From positions 8,763,658-8,827,657 of the forward strand of contig NC_135567.1 in NCBI RefSeq assembly GCF_964340395.1: a DNA stretch of 64,000 nucleotides, in the 5' to 3' direction. Below the pieces are notes generated by a model. It did no database searches. It was not told the origin of the DNA and saw only the letters and a list, made by a program, of their open reading frames with translations. This document shows, in pieces, positions 1 to 11,374 of this stretch. The DNA is from Glandiceps talaboti (Eukaryota; Hemichordata; Enteropneusta; Spengelidae). A program made the position numbers and the translations under genes. Every line of letters starts with the position of its first letter. Positions within the stretch are counted from its first letter, which is position 1.

Positions 1-2
1 GA

Positions 3-645
3 AGATTACCAAAAGCAGGAATCATATGTTATTCTAGAAATAAGACCACAGCATATATTACTACTCTTCCCCAAAAAATTAAGACAAAATACTTAAAGAT
101 CGCAAGAAAAGAAGCTCCAAAGCGTAAAAAAAGAGAACAAAATTACAGTAAGGATCTGATGAAGAAAAGACGACAATTACAGAGAATGAGAATGGAGAAG
201 AAACACAAACAACTACAAAGAAAACAACAGAAGACAGTTCAATTGGAACACAGGATTAGAAATAAGTATGGGGTTTGGAAAAGTGAAGTCGAAGTAGAGA
301 AAAAACTAAGAGAGATGAAGAGAAGTGAACAAGTGAAAGCACTGAAAGACCAGATTTTGTTTCATGTTGATATTTTAAAGACAAAACTTGTAAACAAAAA
401 GCTAAAGAAGTGGCAGGATCAGGGGAAAAAACTGACAATACCACAACTTGCACAGAATCTAAATAGTATCATTCGTACAACAGGTGACCTACCAAACTTT
501 GTTGATGACATTAATAACAATTTGAAGGTAGTAGATAATAACAACACAAAACAAATAGCTAAGAGAAACAAGAAAAGAGAAACAAGAACACACGCAGAAC
601 AATTTGGGGTTACACAACCAATACAACCCGGCATATATATAGCAG
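3..645 (+). pseudogene. 5' part of an ORF of unknown function, split by a MULE
   Basis: The frame is open from the first bases of the window (position 3) with no stop, so the true start lies upstream; the first internal ATG is at 159. The product is very Lys/Arg/Gln-rich at first, probably helical, then has a less charged segment (about 350-540) containing KLTIPQLAQNLNSI. After position 645 the frame reads on into transposon repeats and stops at 854, so the last 70 or so codons are not original. The reading frame continues exactly at 4796 if the insertion and one target copy are ignored. A decayed copy in reverse orientation lies at about 30405-30715, which suggests a repeated, perhaps transposon-borne, gene family. 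I do not recognise its function. Confidence 0.6.
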
Positions 646-654
646 GGTGCACGT

Positions 655-815
655 CCAACTCGGCCCATTTCCAACTCGGCCCACCAACTCGGCCCACCGT
701 CTACCAACTCGGCCCACCAACTCGGCCCACCGTCTGCCAACTCGGCCCACCAACTCGGCCCACTCTCTGTCAACTCGGCCCACCAACTCGGCCCACTCTC
801 TGCCAACTTGACTAT
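655..815 (+). repeat. Left terminal array of CCAACTCGGCCCA modules
   Basis: Nine copies of CAACTCGGCCC plus one degenerate copy (near 803) are spaced alternately about 13 and 20 bp apart. The same module is present in reverse complement at the right end of the element. Arrays of this kind at transposon ends may act as repeated transposase-binding sites; that role is inferred. Confidence 0.85.
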
Positions 816-1046
816 AGATATTTTGTCCCCTATTCGTCAATTCGTAAATACTAAGTAGTCAAGATGTACAACTCGACGTGATTGTAACTTCAAAACCGAA
901 ACACTTTGAAATAAACGATTGCGTTTATTACTAACGTATCGCCCACTTCGACACGACATGCACTCTAAAATGGGTTGATCTTTTTTTTTATTAATCGTTG
1001 GGAAGACGACTGTTGAAATTAAAGTATTTCGTGAAACTTGGCCTGT

Positions 1047-1079
1047 CCATGGAAGTACAAGGCGCTTTTACTTCCATGG
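1047..1079. repeat. Small inverted repeat inside the MULE
   Basis: Arms CCATGGAAGTA and its reverse complement, 11 bp each, flank an 11-bp loop. There is no evidence that it encodes anything. It resembles in size the hairpin at 4104-4135. Confidence 0.5.
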
Positions 1080-2265
1080 TTTGTTGGAACTATTAAAAGT
1101 TAGCAACGATCGACACGCGTAGGCTGTTATAGCAGACCCCCGTATCGGGTAGCTACATGTTGAATGAGAAACGATCAAGCGTAGTGTGTCAGATTATTTT
1201 GGAATTATGTTGTTTCGGTTTGTTTGATGGAGACATTTCAATATGCTTTTATCTCCTAGAAAATAAATAAAGGTTTATAACTATTCATATAACATTGGTG
1301 GTAAAGTTAATTTATTTTTTCTTTAAAGTGTCAAGTTGTTGAATAACTTTGACCATTTGCAAATGGTGTCAAAAGGCAAACGAACTGTCCGGTGTGCCGA
1401 CTAATCTACGGATGATTGACAGGCTTCGGTCGAGTCATCTGTATGCACGAGGACAAACCGTAAGACTAAGTAAAGGCAATTATTCTGGAGGGAGAATGGT
1501 AAGCCTGAGATAGGAATGCACTAGTACTGCAAATCTTCAACTTCAACCTTCTATCACGGTCACTGTTAAGTGACCTTGCTTCCATGTGTGGCATATACGA
1601 CAGACACATCGGCGATTATTTGCGACGAGGGCGTTAATGACTACATTGTTACAGCTAGGTTCTCTACGATGTGTGAAAGTGTAACACGTAAGGGGGTCCT
1701 TTGAAACAATATAACCATCACTATCAAATATACCGCGACCACTTTGTGATAACTGGCGATCAACGAAACCATCAAACGCAAACCGAGCAGTGTATACTAG
1801 TAATTATTGCACACTATCGTATGCTTTGATAGAGTTACGTTGATACCGACATTGCTTGCGATGTTTCATATGTAAACATGATTTACTTCGACTGAAAAAA
1901 ATGATAATCTAAACAGCCTTGAAGCAAAACGAACTTGTTGCCATAACATTGCTCTAGAATATAGGGTGTATAAGTCAGAATGTAAAGTTATCCCGATAAT
2001 TTATTTACCTTTTTATTGTTGAAGACAAATTCAAAATTGCTGCAATTCTAAGGCCGAAACCTACATAATTCATTTACATGTATTGTATTATATATTTACA
2101 TGTTCAGTTGTATTGTGATACTTTCCATGCTTCCACTATCATCACATTAAAAAGTAGTTACGCATCTTCGGATACATTGATCATGGAAGTATAATTCACT
2201 GCATACAGCTATGTTCAAAAAAAAATTAAAAAAGCATAATCCCAGGTAGCCCCACATTGTACACT

Positions 2266-2805
2266 ATGAACTATAATACTATCGATGTTCAACAACTTGG
2301 CTTGCAAGTTGCATATAATGAAGATGATGGAACTAGGAAGTTCGTGAGGAAGGTGTTGGCTCTGCCATATCTGCCGCATGAACATATAGAGGAGATGTTC
2401 ACTCGTCTGCGACGAGAAGTCAGTTCAGCCCCACTTGAATCGCTGATGGACTACGTTCATAACACATGGATTGCAAGTGACATTTGGCCAGCATCATCAT
2501 GGAGTGTGTTTGGACAGAGTATAAGAACAAACAACGATGTCGAAGGGTGGCATTATCGGTTAAATCGCAAAGCTAAGAAGGGTTCTCTGAATGTGTATCT
2601 ATTGATAGAATTGTTGCACGAGGAGGCATCTATGGTGACCATGCAGGCCAAACTGATGAGTGATAGAAAGGTTCTCCGTCGACAAAAACACCAATACAAA
2701 GAACATCATGGCCATATATCAAAACTATGGACAGACTATCGGAATGGCGACAGAAGCGCATCACAACTTCTGAGCGGAATAGGCCACCACCTAGCGATGT
2801 ACTAG
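2266..2805 (+). CDS. MULE transposase, C-terminal fragment (179 aa)
   Basis: Frame from ATG 2266 to TAG 2803-2805; it is open back to 2230, and an AG at 2244-2245 could be a splice acceptor, so this may be a last exon rather than a complete gene. The segment at residues 31-40 (LALPYLPHEH) and the motif RTNNDVEGWH at residues 87-96, followed by LNRKAKKG, match the C-terminal region of MULE transposases of animals, where a TNxxEGWH motif carries a conserved glutamate. Glu93 is therefore a candidate for the third acidic residue of the DDE triad (inference). The two upstream aspartates and any zinc finger are not visible in 646-2230. It lies inside the element bounded by inverted arrays and a 9-bp TSD, which supports the assignment. 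Probably not functional alone. Confidence 0.75.
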   Translation: MNYNTIDVQQLGLQVAYNEDDGTRKFVRKVLALPYLPHEHIEEMFTRLRREVSSAPLESLMDYVHNTWIASDIWPASSWSVFGQSIRTNNDVEGWHYRLNRKAKKGSLNVYLLIELLHEEASMVTMQAKLMSDRKVLRRQKHQYKEHHGHISKLWTDYRNGDRSASQLLSGIGHHLAMY

Positions 2806-3256
2806 AGTGAATTCAGTATTTGTGTGATACGACGTTATTATGGACTGTTATGGTCTGCATTGATTTTATGGACTGTTATGGACTGCATTTATATTTGTTG
2901 CATAAGCTTAGTACTTTATGATTAGTGTGTAATTTTTTTTCCATTTTTATGCTTTTCAGTACTTTTTGAATTTGAAATTTGTGCAATTGAAGATAAATAC
3001 ATTTTAATGGTTATTTTTTGATAGTATGTTTGCTAATCTTTCCGTTTAATGCTTTTACACGCATTTGAATATTGTTTGTGTTATATGTAGTATGGTGTAT
3101 ATTGATTGTTAGTGTGTTATTAAAGATTCATGCCTTATTTCGTTCAGTATGCTTTCCTGTCTACTTTACTGTATGAATGTGTATTGAGAAAATTGCTCCC
3201 TTATTCTCACATTATTTTTTAAAATAAACTGACACAATTTCAATATAAAATTAACA

Positions 3257-3279
3257 CCCCCCCCCCCCCCCCCCCCCCC
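3257..3279 (+). repeat. Poly-C tract (C23)
   Basis: Uninterrupted run of 23 C within the MULE, 3' of its transposase fragment. Such tracts are prone to length error in assembly. Confidence 0.9.
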
Positions 3280-4103
3280 GCCATACTAAATGAACTTTGT
3301 TGTTCTCGTTTTTTTCAGACAATGAAATATTGATCTTTTCCCTTATGTATTGAACAATCTTGACAAATTGACGGCGGATCGAACCGGATCCGAATAAGAA
3401 ATGCGGCAACCTATTAAAACGCCAATAACTTGTTCGTGGGAAGTCAATTTTAAACATAAAAAAAACTTTTAATACCATATGTATGATATTCGTCCACTTT
3501 CCGTTCTTTCTCTCGATAATAGTTTGTGAAAACTGAAAAGTCTGCCCATTTCAAATTTTTGATCATCACTTGAAAATACAGTACTAGTATATCGTTTTAT
3601 GAAGGCGTTTGACAACTGGCACTTAACACCTACTCAATTAGCGTCGCTCATCGTCCTCTCAATTACACAAATAAACAGGAAATGTAGACACCTCCCTGTA
3701 CCACAGACAAGAAAATCCCGTGACTGAAAACACTACTATTACATTTATTTCCGTTCCCAAATAACAATATAACAGTGTAGTTTTTTGGTTGAATATCAGT
3801 ATTGTGATCAGTTACAAGATAATTCATCTCAGCATATTAGATGAAAAGGTAGTACGGTGTAGTACATTTCGGAAGGTCAATGGTATCTTACAGTCAATTC
3901 ATAAAAGATTTCATGACACACATGTACCACATCCTGTAAACAGCGCGACACGCCTATCCCCGGCAGAAAGGGGGCATGGAACTAGACTACCCCGGAACCA
4001 CGCCTCCAAACCCGTAAGCAGTTGTGATCAGTCACATATCTCAGGAGCACCACCAGCGAAAAATCATGTAAATTTCGATCTCTCATAGTGATGTTCGGGT
4101 GAG

Positions 4104-4135
4104 CATGGATGTATTAGTAAGATAATACATCCATG
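4104..4135. repeat. Hairpin, 13-bp arms, inside the MULE
   Basis: CATGGATGTATTA, a 6-bp loop, then the exact reverse complement. The same arm sequence forms a longer hairpin at 31068-31105, in a different insertion, so the two loci share this module. Confidence 0.75.
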
Positions 4136-4627
4136 ATTAGGGAGAGTTGAAAAAAGGGGCGAGTCAAATCGCGTTAATATCAGTGGTGTGAACGGTGCGT
4201 CAAACGGACACGTTGTTATATTGAAATACATGTAGATAGGTAATGGTAGCCCGTCCTGCCGACGGTGAATGGGTCTACGTTACTGTACCCTCAACACCGA
4301 AGGGACGACAAACTGTATGCAAGCGCGACTAGGAAATGGCATGCATCGTGTATAGTGAACACAGAATTAATGTTTTCCTGTTTCATTTGATCGATATAAG
4401 TCCTGTGTTCCTCAACCCCTTCAGTAAATTCATGCGATCTACATTGTATATGTACTAGTATGTCAATCCATAGTGTCTTTACAAGTAGTAGTAGTATACC
4501 GATGTCGGTGCCTGGAGCAAAGGATTTTTTCTCTGATTATATGAATATTACTAGTATTTGATATTATCACGTCATCGACTCAAGACCTTGGCTTTAAATG
4601 ACACAAACATTTTCGTCATGACGTGCG

Positions 4628-4776
4628 TGGGCTGAGTTGGCATGTAAATGGGCCGAGTTGGCATGTGAATGGGCCGAGTTGGCATGTAAATGGGCCGAGT
4701 TGGCATGTGAATGGGCCGAGTTGGCAATAACGTGGGCCGAGTTGGCGATGGGACGAGTTGGCAATGGGCCGAGTTG
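4628..4776 (-). repeat. Right terminal array of TGGGCCGAGTTGG modules
   Basis: Six exact and two variant copies of GGGCCGAGTTGG, the reverse complement of the left-end module, most separated by CATGTAAAT or CATGTGAAT spacers. The spacers differ from those of the left array, so only the module itself is conserved between the ends. Confidence 0.85.
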
Positions 4777-4795
4777 GTCCTACCCCATATAGCAG

Positions 4796-5058
4796 TTGCC
4801 TATGAAGATGACTGGTTTGCTGGTGAAGTCACTTCGTGTACCCCACATGCTATCAGTGCCCATTTTCTCATGAGGAACAGTCGTGCTAATAATTCTTTTA
4901 AATGGCCAACCAAAGATGATGTTGCCACAATCGATCCCAAATTCATATTGAAGGAAATTTATGTTGAACCTAGAGATTCGCTATTGCGTGCATGGTCAGT
5001 GAGAAACATTGATCAAGTAGAGAAGTCTTACACAGCATTCAAGAACAAATACTTTTAA
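4796..5058 (+). pseudogene. 3' part of the split ORF, with a small barrel-like domain
   Basis: The last 87 or so codons of the ORF that breaks at 645, ending with TAA at 5056-5058. It begins with a YEDDWFAGEV strand pattern, then FLMRN and FKWPTKDDVATID. This is the look of a small beta-barrel tail (Tudor/SH3-like fold) found at the C terminus of many uncharacterised invertebrate proteins; the fold assignment is inferred from pattern only. The codon phase matches the left half exactly when the element and one TSD copy are removed. Reading back into the transposon there is an open stretch from 4711, which I consider read-through of the terminal array, not a start. Confidence 0.6.
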
Positions 5059-6156
5059 TTAACTTTCAGGTGATCAGGTGAGGTTTGCATATATTTAATA
5101 TTTGCTGTCTAATATGAAATTGATATCATACATAAGAGACAATGAATTACACCTATGTAAATTCATATTCAATTGTTGTAAATAAGTAAAACATTTAAAG
5201 ATGAAAATTTCACTAAACTCCCTACTTATATTTTCTTTTTGATAATTATTTGATACTTTCAATCACTAAATGTGATACAAATAAACACCTAAACAATTAT
5301 TTTATCACTTTGGAGAATGTATAAATTAGTTACATAAACTACATGAACAGAAAAAGTTTGTTTATGAAAATTCCTAAAAATCCAATATGGCCGCCAATAT
5401 GGCCGCCATTGTTCATAATGAAAACATAAGGCTCTTCATGATTTTCAATGTGTTGAAAATATAGAAATATAATCTGAATATAATCTGACTATATTTTTTT
5501 AATTTTGTAACTAAATAGCTGTGTTGTCTGAAAATTGTAGCTAACTTGAGAGAATTATTTTGAAGTTAACAGTCATCAAAGTTGGAGGATTTTGATGTTT
5601 TTCAATGGTGCCGCACTGAAAAAAACTAAGTCAGATGAAATACTTAGCATTTTGGGATGTCCTGAAATTTAAAAATAGAATATTTCTTTTTAGAAGTCAT
5701 ATAAATATTGTTTAATTGGGTATAACTCTTTCAAAATCTTAAAGATTTTTGCTAATGAATGCAGTTTTTAAGAAGTTAAGTTCCTGTAAAATTGGGAAAT
5801 TGTCAGTTTTTAGAGATTTACAACTCAATTTTCTCAAAAACGGGTAAATTTTAGCGCGGTAAAAGTGTTATAACTTTTGAACCGGTGGACCAATTTCAAT
5901 AATTTTTGTTTTGTTTTACTTCAATTTCCTAGGATGATAATTGTCCAATATTGAAATATAGCTATTAAGGATCTAAATTTTTCACTGAACTCCCTACTGA
6001 TTGGATGATTAACTGTTTGAGGGACTTTGACTAGACTTGGTTAAGTTGGAAACCACATGACATCCAGACTTGTCTACCAGGGTATTAACACACTGTCCAA
6101 ATTTCTCAGAATTCATAAAATTGGACCAGATCACAAATCCCAAATTCAGCACAATT
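5059..6156. other. AT-rich gene-free stretch
   Basis: No gene seen. It contains a tandem pair of CAATATGGCCGC at 5383-5406. From about 5990 a segment beginning with an ACTGATTGGATGA motif is shared with a second locus at about 27975, so this part is dispersed repeat DNA. Confidence 0.5.
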
Positions 6157-6399
6157 GGGAACTTGCAAACCCGCCATGTTGAATGTTGCATCATGGGAAA
6201 TGTGTTAATAAATACTGATGAATTGGTATCGTAAGCAATACTGTTACATTGTTTGCAACCACGAATAATAAATTCATAGTCACCCTGACCACTGTGGAAG
6301 GTTTATTTTATCGGTATCTCCAGATTAGGTATTACGATAACCACAGGTAATCCATAACCATTTGCGTCTGAGCATGCTCAGTCTGGATTGCAAGTTCCC
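6157..6399. mobile_element. MITE with GGGAACTTGCAA inverted ends
   Basis: Starts GGGAACTTGCAAACCCGCC and ends GGATTGCAAGTTCCC, so the ends are inverted repeats of about 12 bp. Related copies share the internal segment GCGTCTGAGCATGCTCAGTC and occur at 57052-57231 and about 28470-28605. No coding capacity. Confidence 0.65.
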
Positions 6400-7382
6400 T
6401 ATTGGACTCAAATCTCAAACCTTCCATTTTACGTACATTGTCCAAATTTTTAGAATTCAAAAAACATCAGACTCGATCAAAGTATTTGTATGGTCCATAC
6501 AATAAACTGATTTTCTTGATGTATATACTGTAATGTAGATTCACTGCCGTGACTAAATTTTCAGAATTCAAAAAAAAAAAAAATCGGACTAGATTTTTAA
6601 TAATTAAGTCTTTCCATGGTCCATACAATCAAACTGATTCTCAGAAACTCAGTACAAAATTTAAACCGATTCAATGGTTAAAGTTCTAGACTACAAAAAA
6701 TGAAAGCAAATCTAAAGCCTCTCCATGGTCTATACAATCAACTGATAATGATTCTCCCAAACTTGAAGTACAAACCGACGGAATGCAACAATGGATAAAA
6801 TTTCTAGACTTCAAAAAAAATCTGACTGGATCTCAAATCTTTCAACAGCCCATACAATCAAGTGATTTTCCCAAACTCACACAATCGTACATAATTACAT
6901 GTACATCTATATACTTCTAGACAAATCTGATCGATTCCACAGTGTGTACGTCAATTCTTCATCTCCAATTTATTCCAAAGCGTGTATGTGTACGTCAGTT
7001 CTTACATTTATTTCCAATTTATTCCAAAGCATGTATGTGTACGTCAGTTCTACTATCATTATATCAATGATTTAATTAACTTTCCCTTTCACTTCTTGAG
7101 TGAATTTATTTGGAATTCTCTGTACGAATACAACTCTGCGTCTAACTATATTTACTCTAATTGCTAAATCTGAATTGCAACAGGTTCAATTTCTATTTGC
7201 CTGTTCGTCAGTAATCTTGTTACGGGCACTAGCTGTGGCTCCCTGACCACTTCTCATATGATTACTAATAAATTGTTCTGGCAAGCGTGCGGTATGTTAA
7301 ATGCATGTAATGATGTATGAAAATATCAACCCAAGTTCCCTTGTCACTTCTTGCATATTTTGTGCCAACAATATTTTAACTA
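6400..7382. other. Gene-free stretch with diverged repeats
   Basis: Loose repetition of a segment containing CATGGTCCATACAATCAA (about 6480, 6615, 6725) and of GTACGTCAGTTCTTAC-like segments (6950-7050). No gene seen. Confidence 0.4.
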
Positions 7383-7960
7383 ATGCTGTAAGTATTTTTT
7401 GATAGGTAAAATCTACCTGTGTGAGTTCCCTATAGTCATTTTACCAGGGTTCCCTACCAGTGTTTTTGTTAAGGGTGGTAAGTAGGTAAAATCTGCCTGA
7501 GTTCCCCTGTCATTTTACCAGGGTTCCCTACCAGTGTTTTTGTTAAGGGTGGTAAGTAGGTAAAATCTACCTGAGTTCCCCAGTCATTTTACCAGGGTTC
7601 CCTACCAGTGTTTTTGTTAAGGGTGGTAAGTAGGTAAAATCTGCCTGAGTTCCCCAGTCATTTTACCAGGGTTCCCTACCAGTGTTTTTGTTAAGGGTGG
7701 TAAGTAGGTAAAATCTACCTGAGTTCCCCAGTCATTTTACCAGGGTTTCCTACCAGTGTTTTTGTTAAGGGTGGTAAGTAGGTAAAATCTACCTGAGTTC
7801 CCCAGTCATTTTACCAGGGTTCCCTACCAGTGTTTTTGTTAAGGGTGGTAAGTAGGTAAAATCTACCTGAGTTCCCCAGTCATTTTACCAGGGTTCCCTA
7901 CAAGAGTATCTCCTAAGGGTAGAAAGTTGGTAAAAATCTATCAGTATGTACCACACAGAT
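7383..7960 (+). repeat. 74-bp tandem array, about 7 copies
   Basis: The unit contains TTTTACCAGGGTTCCCTACC followed by AGTGTTTTTGTTAAGGGTGG. Copy starts measured at 7441, 7515 and 7589 give a 74-bp period. Copies are nearly identical. The same unit is arrayed again at about 48005-48380 and occurs singly near 11310. Confidence 0.9.
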
Positions 7961-8461
7961 ATATTATTAGCAGCAAAAGTGGCGTAAAATTGCTTCCACT
8001 AGGTTGGGTCATTTGTCGTCAAGTATTTGACAGACTGGAAAATCTCATCACTAGTTAATTAACTTCATTGACTTCAAAGGAGTCAATGATAAAAAACGTA
8101 ACTTGAAATCTTCTCATACAGACTCTGTGCATGCTTACATACAAAATGATGTATTTAACTGTAACTTGAAATCCTGTTTGATGGAATTTCTTCTCATTAG
8201 ACTCTGTGCATGCTAACATACAAAATGATGTATTTTGTATCTAATACAAAATTGGCAAAGGTGACAAGACGAGGCTGATTTGACCCTACCTTCATTACTT
8301 TATTCTTCGGGGAAATTTAGTGTCACCAATCCTATTTTTACATGACTTCAATTAGGCTGAGTGTACATGAGGTTTTCAAATAAATATGGCAAAAGAAAAT
8401 TTTTCGCTTTAATGTACATGTGTATACTGTACATATTATATACCGTATATAAAAATGTATA

Positions 8462-8463
<2 letters not shown>

Positions 8464-8497
<34 letters not shown>
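8464..8497. repeat. (TA)n microsatellite
   Basis: Pure TA repeat followed by imperfect TATAAT-rich sequence to about 8600. Confidence 0.9.
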
Positions 8498-8501
<4 letters not shown>

Positions 8502-9375
8502 ATATAATTATATATATACATGTTTTACAACCTCTGTTGTTATTTATTTTTGATTTGTGTATATATGGTATATACCCAGTATATTATATATAATATATAT
8601 GTATGCACAATAGGGAAACAAATATTCTTGCATACAAATGTATTTCAAGGTTAACATAATATACATATAATTGTTTCCTATCAGTGTCACCCCTGGCATT
8701 TTGCTAGCAACCATTTACAGTGAAGCTTTGGTCTGAAGACAGGCACAAATTCTTATTGGATTTTAAAATTACCCTGCTGTGACTGTGTGAGATTACATCG
8801 CCAGTAGGATCGACATGTGATATTCAGAACCATTGACCCTCCACCCAGGTGGAAGGTCTATGTTAGAACCAACTCAACATTTGTAACTTAAACACCATAC
8901 ATGTACAATATGTATATTCAACATTGCTTGGGGTAAAAGGTAATCTGATTTTACATTTGAATAAATTTAACGACTGGCAAAATCCCAGGCATGGGAGCGG
9001 AAAAATTGAGAGTGAAATCCCAACACGACTGAATTCCAATGTAAAGACTATAACATTAGATTTATTTCTAAGTGAAATTAGAAATTCATAGATCTAAGTA
9101 ACATGATAATCCTTACAGCTAAAGGTCAAAGGTCAAATGTCTGATCTTTTTCAGTAATTCCTAATTAACTGTTAGAACATATAGTAATTAATTTTGTGAA
9201 TATTTGTCAGAATTAATTAACTGCCAAGTAGTGAGATATAAATCTAATTTCAATTAAGTTGGTGACAAATTGATTGGATGTCATCTCTGTTCAGATAAGA
9301 TACAAATAACAGTCATGACTCACACAGTGTATAACCCCATAACACCAAAGTATTTAGCATTTTCTCTGTGTACCA

Positions 9376-9858
9376 TAGTCTCGGTTATCCAGACTCTTGC
9401 CAATGGGGGCTCTGCCTACGAGACCATCTAGTCTTGGTTACCCAGACTCTCGCTACTGGGGGCTCTGCCTACGAGACCATCTAGTCTTGGTTACCCAGAC
9501 TCTTGCCACTGGGGCTCTGTCTACGAGACCATCCCAAATGAGAGTCTGGGGAAATGAGATTACAACTATCCTGCACAGGAAGTAGCCTCTGGAGCAGTGC
9601 ATCATGGGGCATGCCCGTACTTCAAGTCCAACATTGCAGACTGAATGATTTAGGTACCTTTGCTACAGATTATCACTTCTCAAGTGACCGAAATATATTA
9701 ATTACAACAACCAGACCTCATAAACCCATTTTTTAAGCTTGGAAGAAATGTACTGTGTGTCTTCCGTCATTGGGTAGTTGGAACGTGGTTTTTCCAGACT
9801 CGCCTGGGTGGTCTCGCAGAAGAGTCCCCAGTGGTGAGAGTCTGTGTAACTGAGACTA
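9376..9858. mobile_element. MITE with TAGTCTCRGTTA inverted ends
   Basis: Left end TAGTCTCGGTTATCCAGAC and the reverse complement of the right end TAGTCTCAGTTACACAGAC match. The left arm carries three copies of a roughly 53-bp unit (9380-9533, containing GGGCTCTGCCTACGAGACCA), while the right arm has one inverted copy. No coding capacity. A TA target duplication is possible but cannot be separated from the terminal TA. Confidence 0.65.
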
Positions 9859-10300
9859 TACATGTTTGCATAAATTAGTTTATACTTTATAGCATTCATA
9901 TTACATGTAAATTTTTGTACGTGTAAAAGACTTAGTATACTTTTTCATTTCATGGCTACATTAGAAATGCGCTACATGCTCTAGGCTTGTAAATAAACCA
10001 ATTGAAACAGTATACGTTGCTTTACCTAATTTATGTTACTTGTTGTATGTAATATGTTATAAACTTGTCATTTCCTGAGAAACACAAAGTTGTCAATAGA
10101 TTCAGTCCTCACTGTCTTCATCACTTGTTTGATCTGATCAGATACACCTGTTGGTTTCATTAGTTTTTTTTTACAATTAAGAGTACTATCTTTGGCTTTC
10201 AAATATGACCACATGTATGAAAATAGCGCCAATGGCATTGAAACACAACTGTATAGTCTTTAGAATTGTTTATCCATCTGCTAATCCATGCTACGTATAG

Positions 10301-10797
10301 GTGTTCATTTGCTGAATGATTATCCGGTTGCCTATCCAACCATGTTGTTATCTTTGCAATAGCATATCCCGATCATCGGACTGTTGCTATGGGCGGGGTC
10401 ATGTTGCTAGACATATTTGCATACATTTTTTGAATGTTAGTTCATTTATCTATGAATACCTGATGTTATCTTTGTAATATACATCATCATATGACTGTTG
10501 CTATGGGTGTGGTCTTGTTGCTAGGTATATGTTCATACACTTTTTGAATGTTTATTCATTGCCTATTAACCACTTTTGTTATCTTTGCAATATATGCTAT
10601 CATTTGGCTGTTGCTATGGGTGTGGTCTTATAAGTTATTGCTAGGCACATTTACATACATTTTTGGAATGTTTATTCATTTGTCTATTAATTCCTGTTAT
10701 CTAATGCAATATACATGTAAGTGATCATTTAGCTGTTGCTATGGGTGTGGTCTTATTGCTAGGCACATTTACATATATTATTGGAATGTTTATTCAA
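10301..10797 (+). repeat. Diverged tandem repeat, period 113-125 bp
   Basis: CTGTTGCTATGGGTGTGGTC recurs at 10381, 10495, 10608 and 10733. Copies are diverged by substitutions and small indels, so this is an older array. Confidence 0.75.
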
Positions 10798-11374
10798 CTA
10801 CAAGCTTTACAATCTTGTTAATTCCACTGTGTTCATTATTTGTTTGATCAAGTGTACAATAATATACACTTGGTATCTTGAAATTAAAGAAACTTAAGTT
10901 TTCATTTCCAAGTTGACTTGCTTTTACGTAAATATCCACTTGGTTGTTTATTAATTTTTTACCATATTTACAATCCCACTGTTTTCATCATTTGTGTACA
11001 CACCTGGTTTGGTAAAAATTTAACTTCTTTTCATTTCCGAGTTCCTTTCATATGTCATGTATGCGTACTTGCCTGCTGTTGATAGATTTTGCAATACATG
11101 TTTGTCATTTATACTCTGTGATAAACCTTCAGCTGTTCCACAAATACAATCAAAAGTCTTTCAAGACCACTCTCCTTGAATACATTGAAGTCAAATCATT
11201 GTTACAAAACTAATCTGAAATCCAGGATACTGCAAACCTGGAAATTTTCGCTAAACATTTATTTTTAATTACTTCGCTATAGAAACAAAATCGCAATAAT
11301 TTCAAAGACTTTTACAAGGGTTACCTACCAGTGTTTCAGTTAAGGGCGGTAAGTACAAAAAATAGGTAAATTCT

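Larger units (their letters stand above)
646..4786 (+). mobile_element. Mutator-like DNA transposon (MULE), 4,141 bp
   Basis: The sequence ATATAGCAG occurs immediately outside both ends (637-645 and 4787-4795), a 9-bp target-site duplication as expected for the Mutator superfamily. The ends are inverted: left begins GGTGCACGTCCAACTCGGCC, and the reverse complement of the right end begins GGGGTAGGACCAACTCGGCC. Each end then runs into an array of the same CCAACTCGGCCCA module in opposite orientation. Inside is a C-terminal MULE transposase frame (2266-2805). I could not find the upstream catalytic exons, so the element is probably internally deleted or decayed. The intact TSD and the preserved flanking reading frame suggest a fairly recent insertion. 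Confidence 0.82.

Noticed and set aside
159-854. A complete 231-codon gene starting at ATG 159
   Set aside because: The frame is open upstream to the window edge, and everything after 645 is transposon terminal array read in frame. I treat it as a broken 5' part only.
1343-1513. Short open frame (about 55 codons) ending near a GTAAGC donor-like site, a possible upstream MULE exon
   Set aside because: It has no recognisable MULE or zinc-finger motif, and the length is within chance.
4711-5058. A gene starting inside the right transposon end
   Set aside because: The first codons are the GGGCCGAGTTGG array; the true sequence starts after the target duplication and continues the left ORF.
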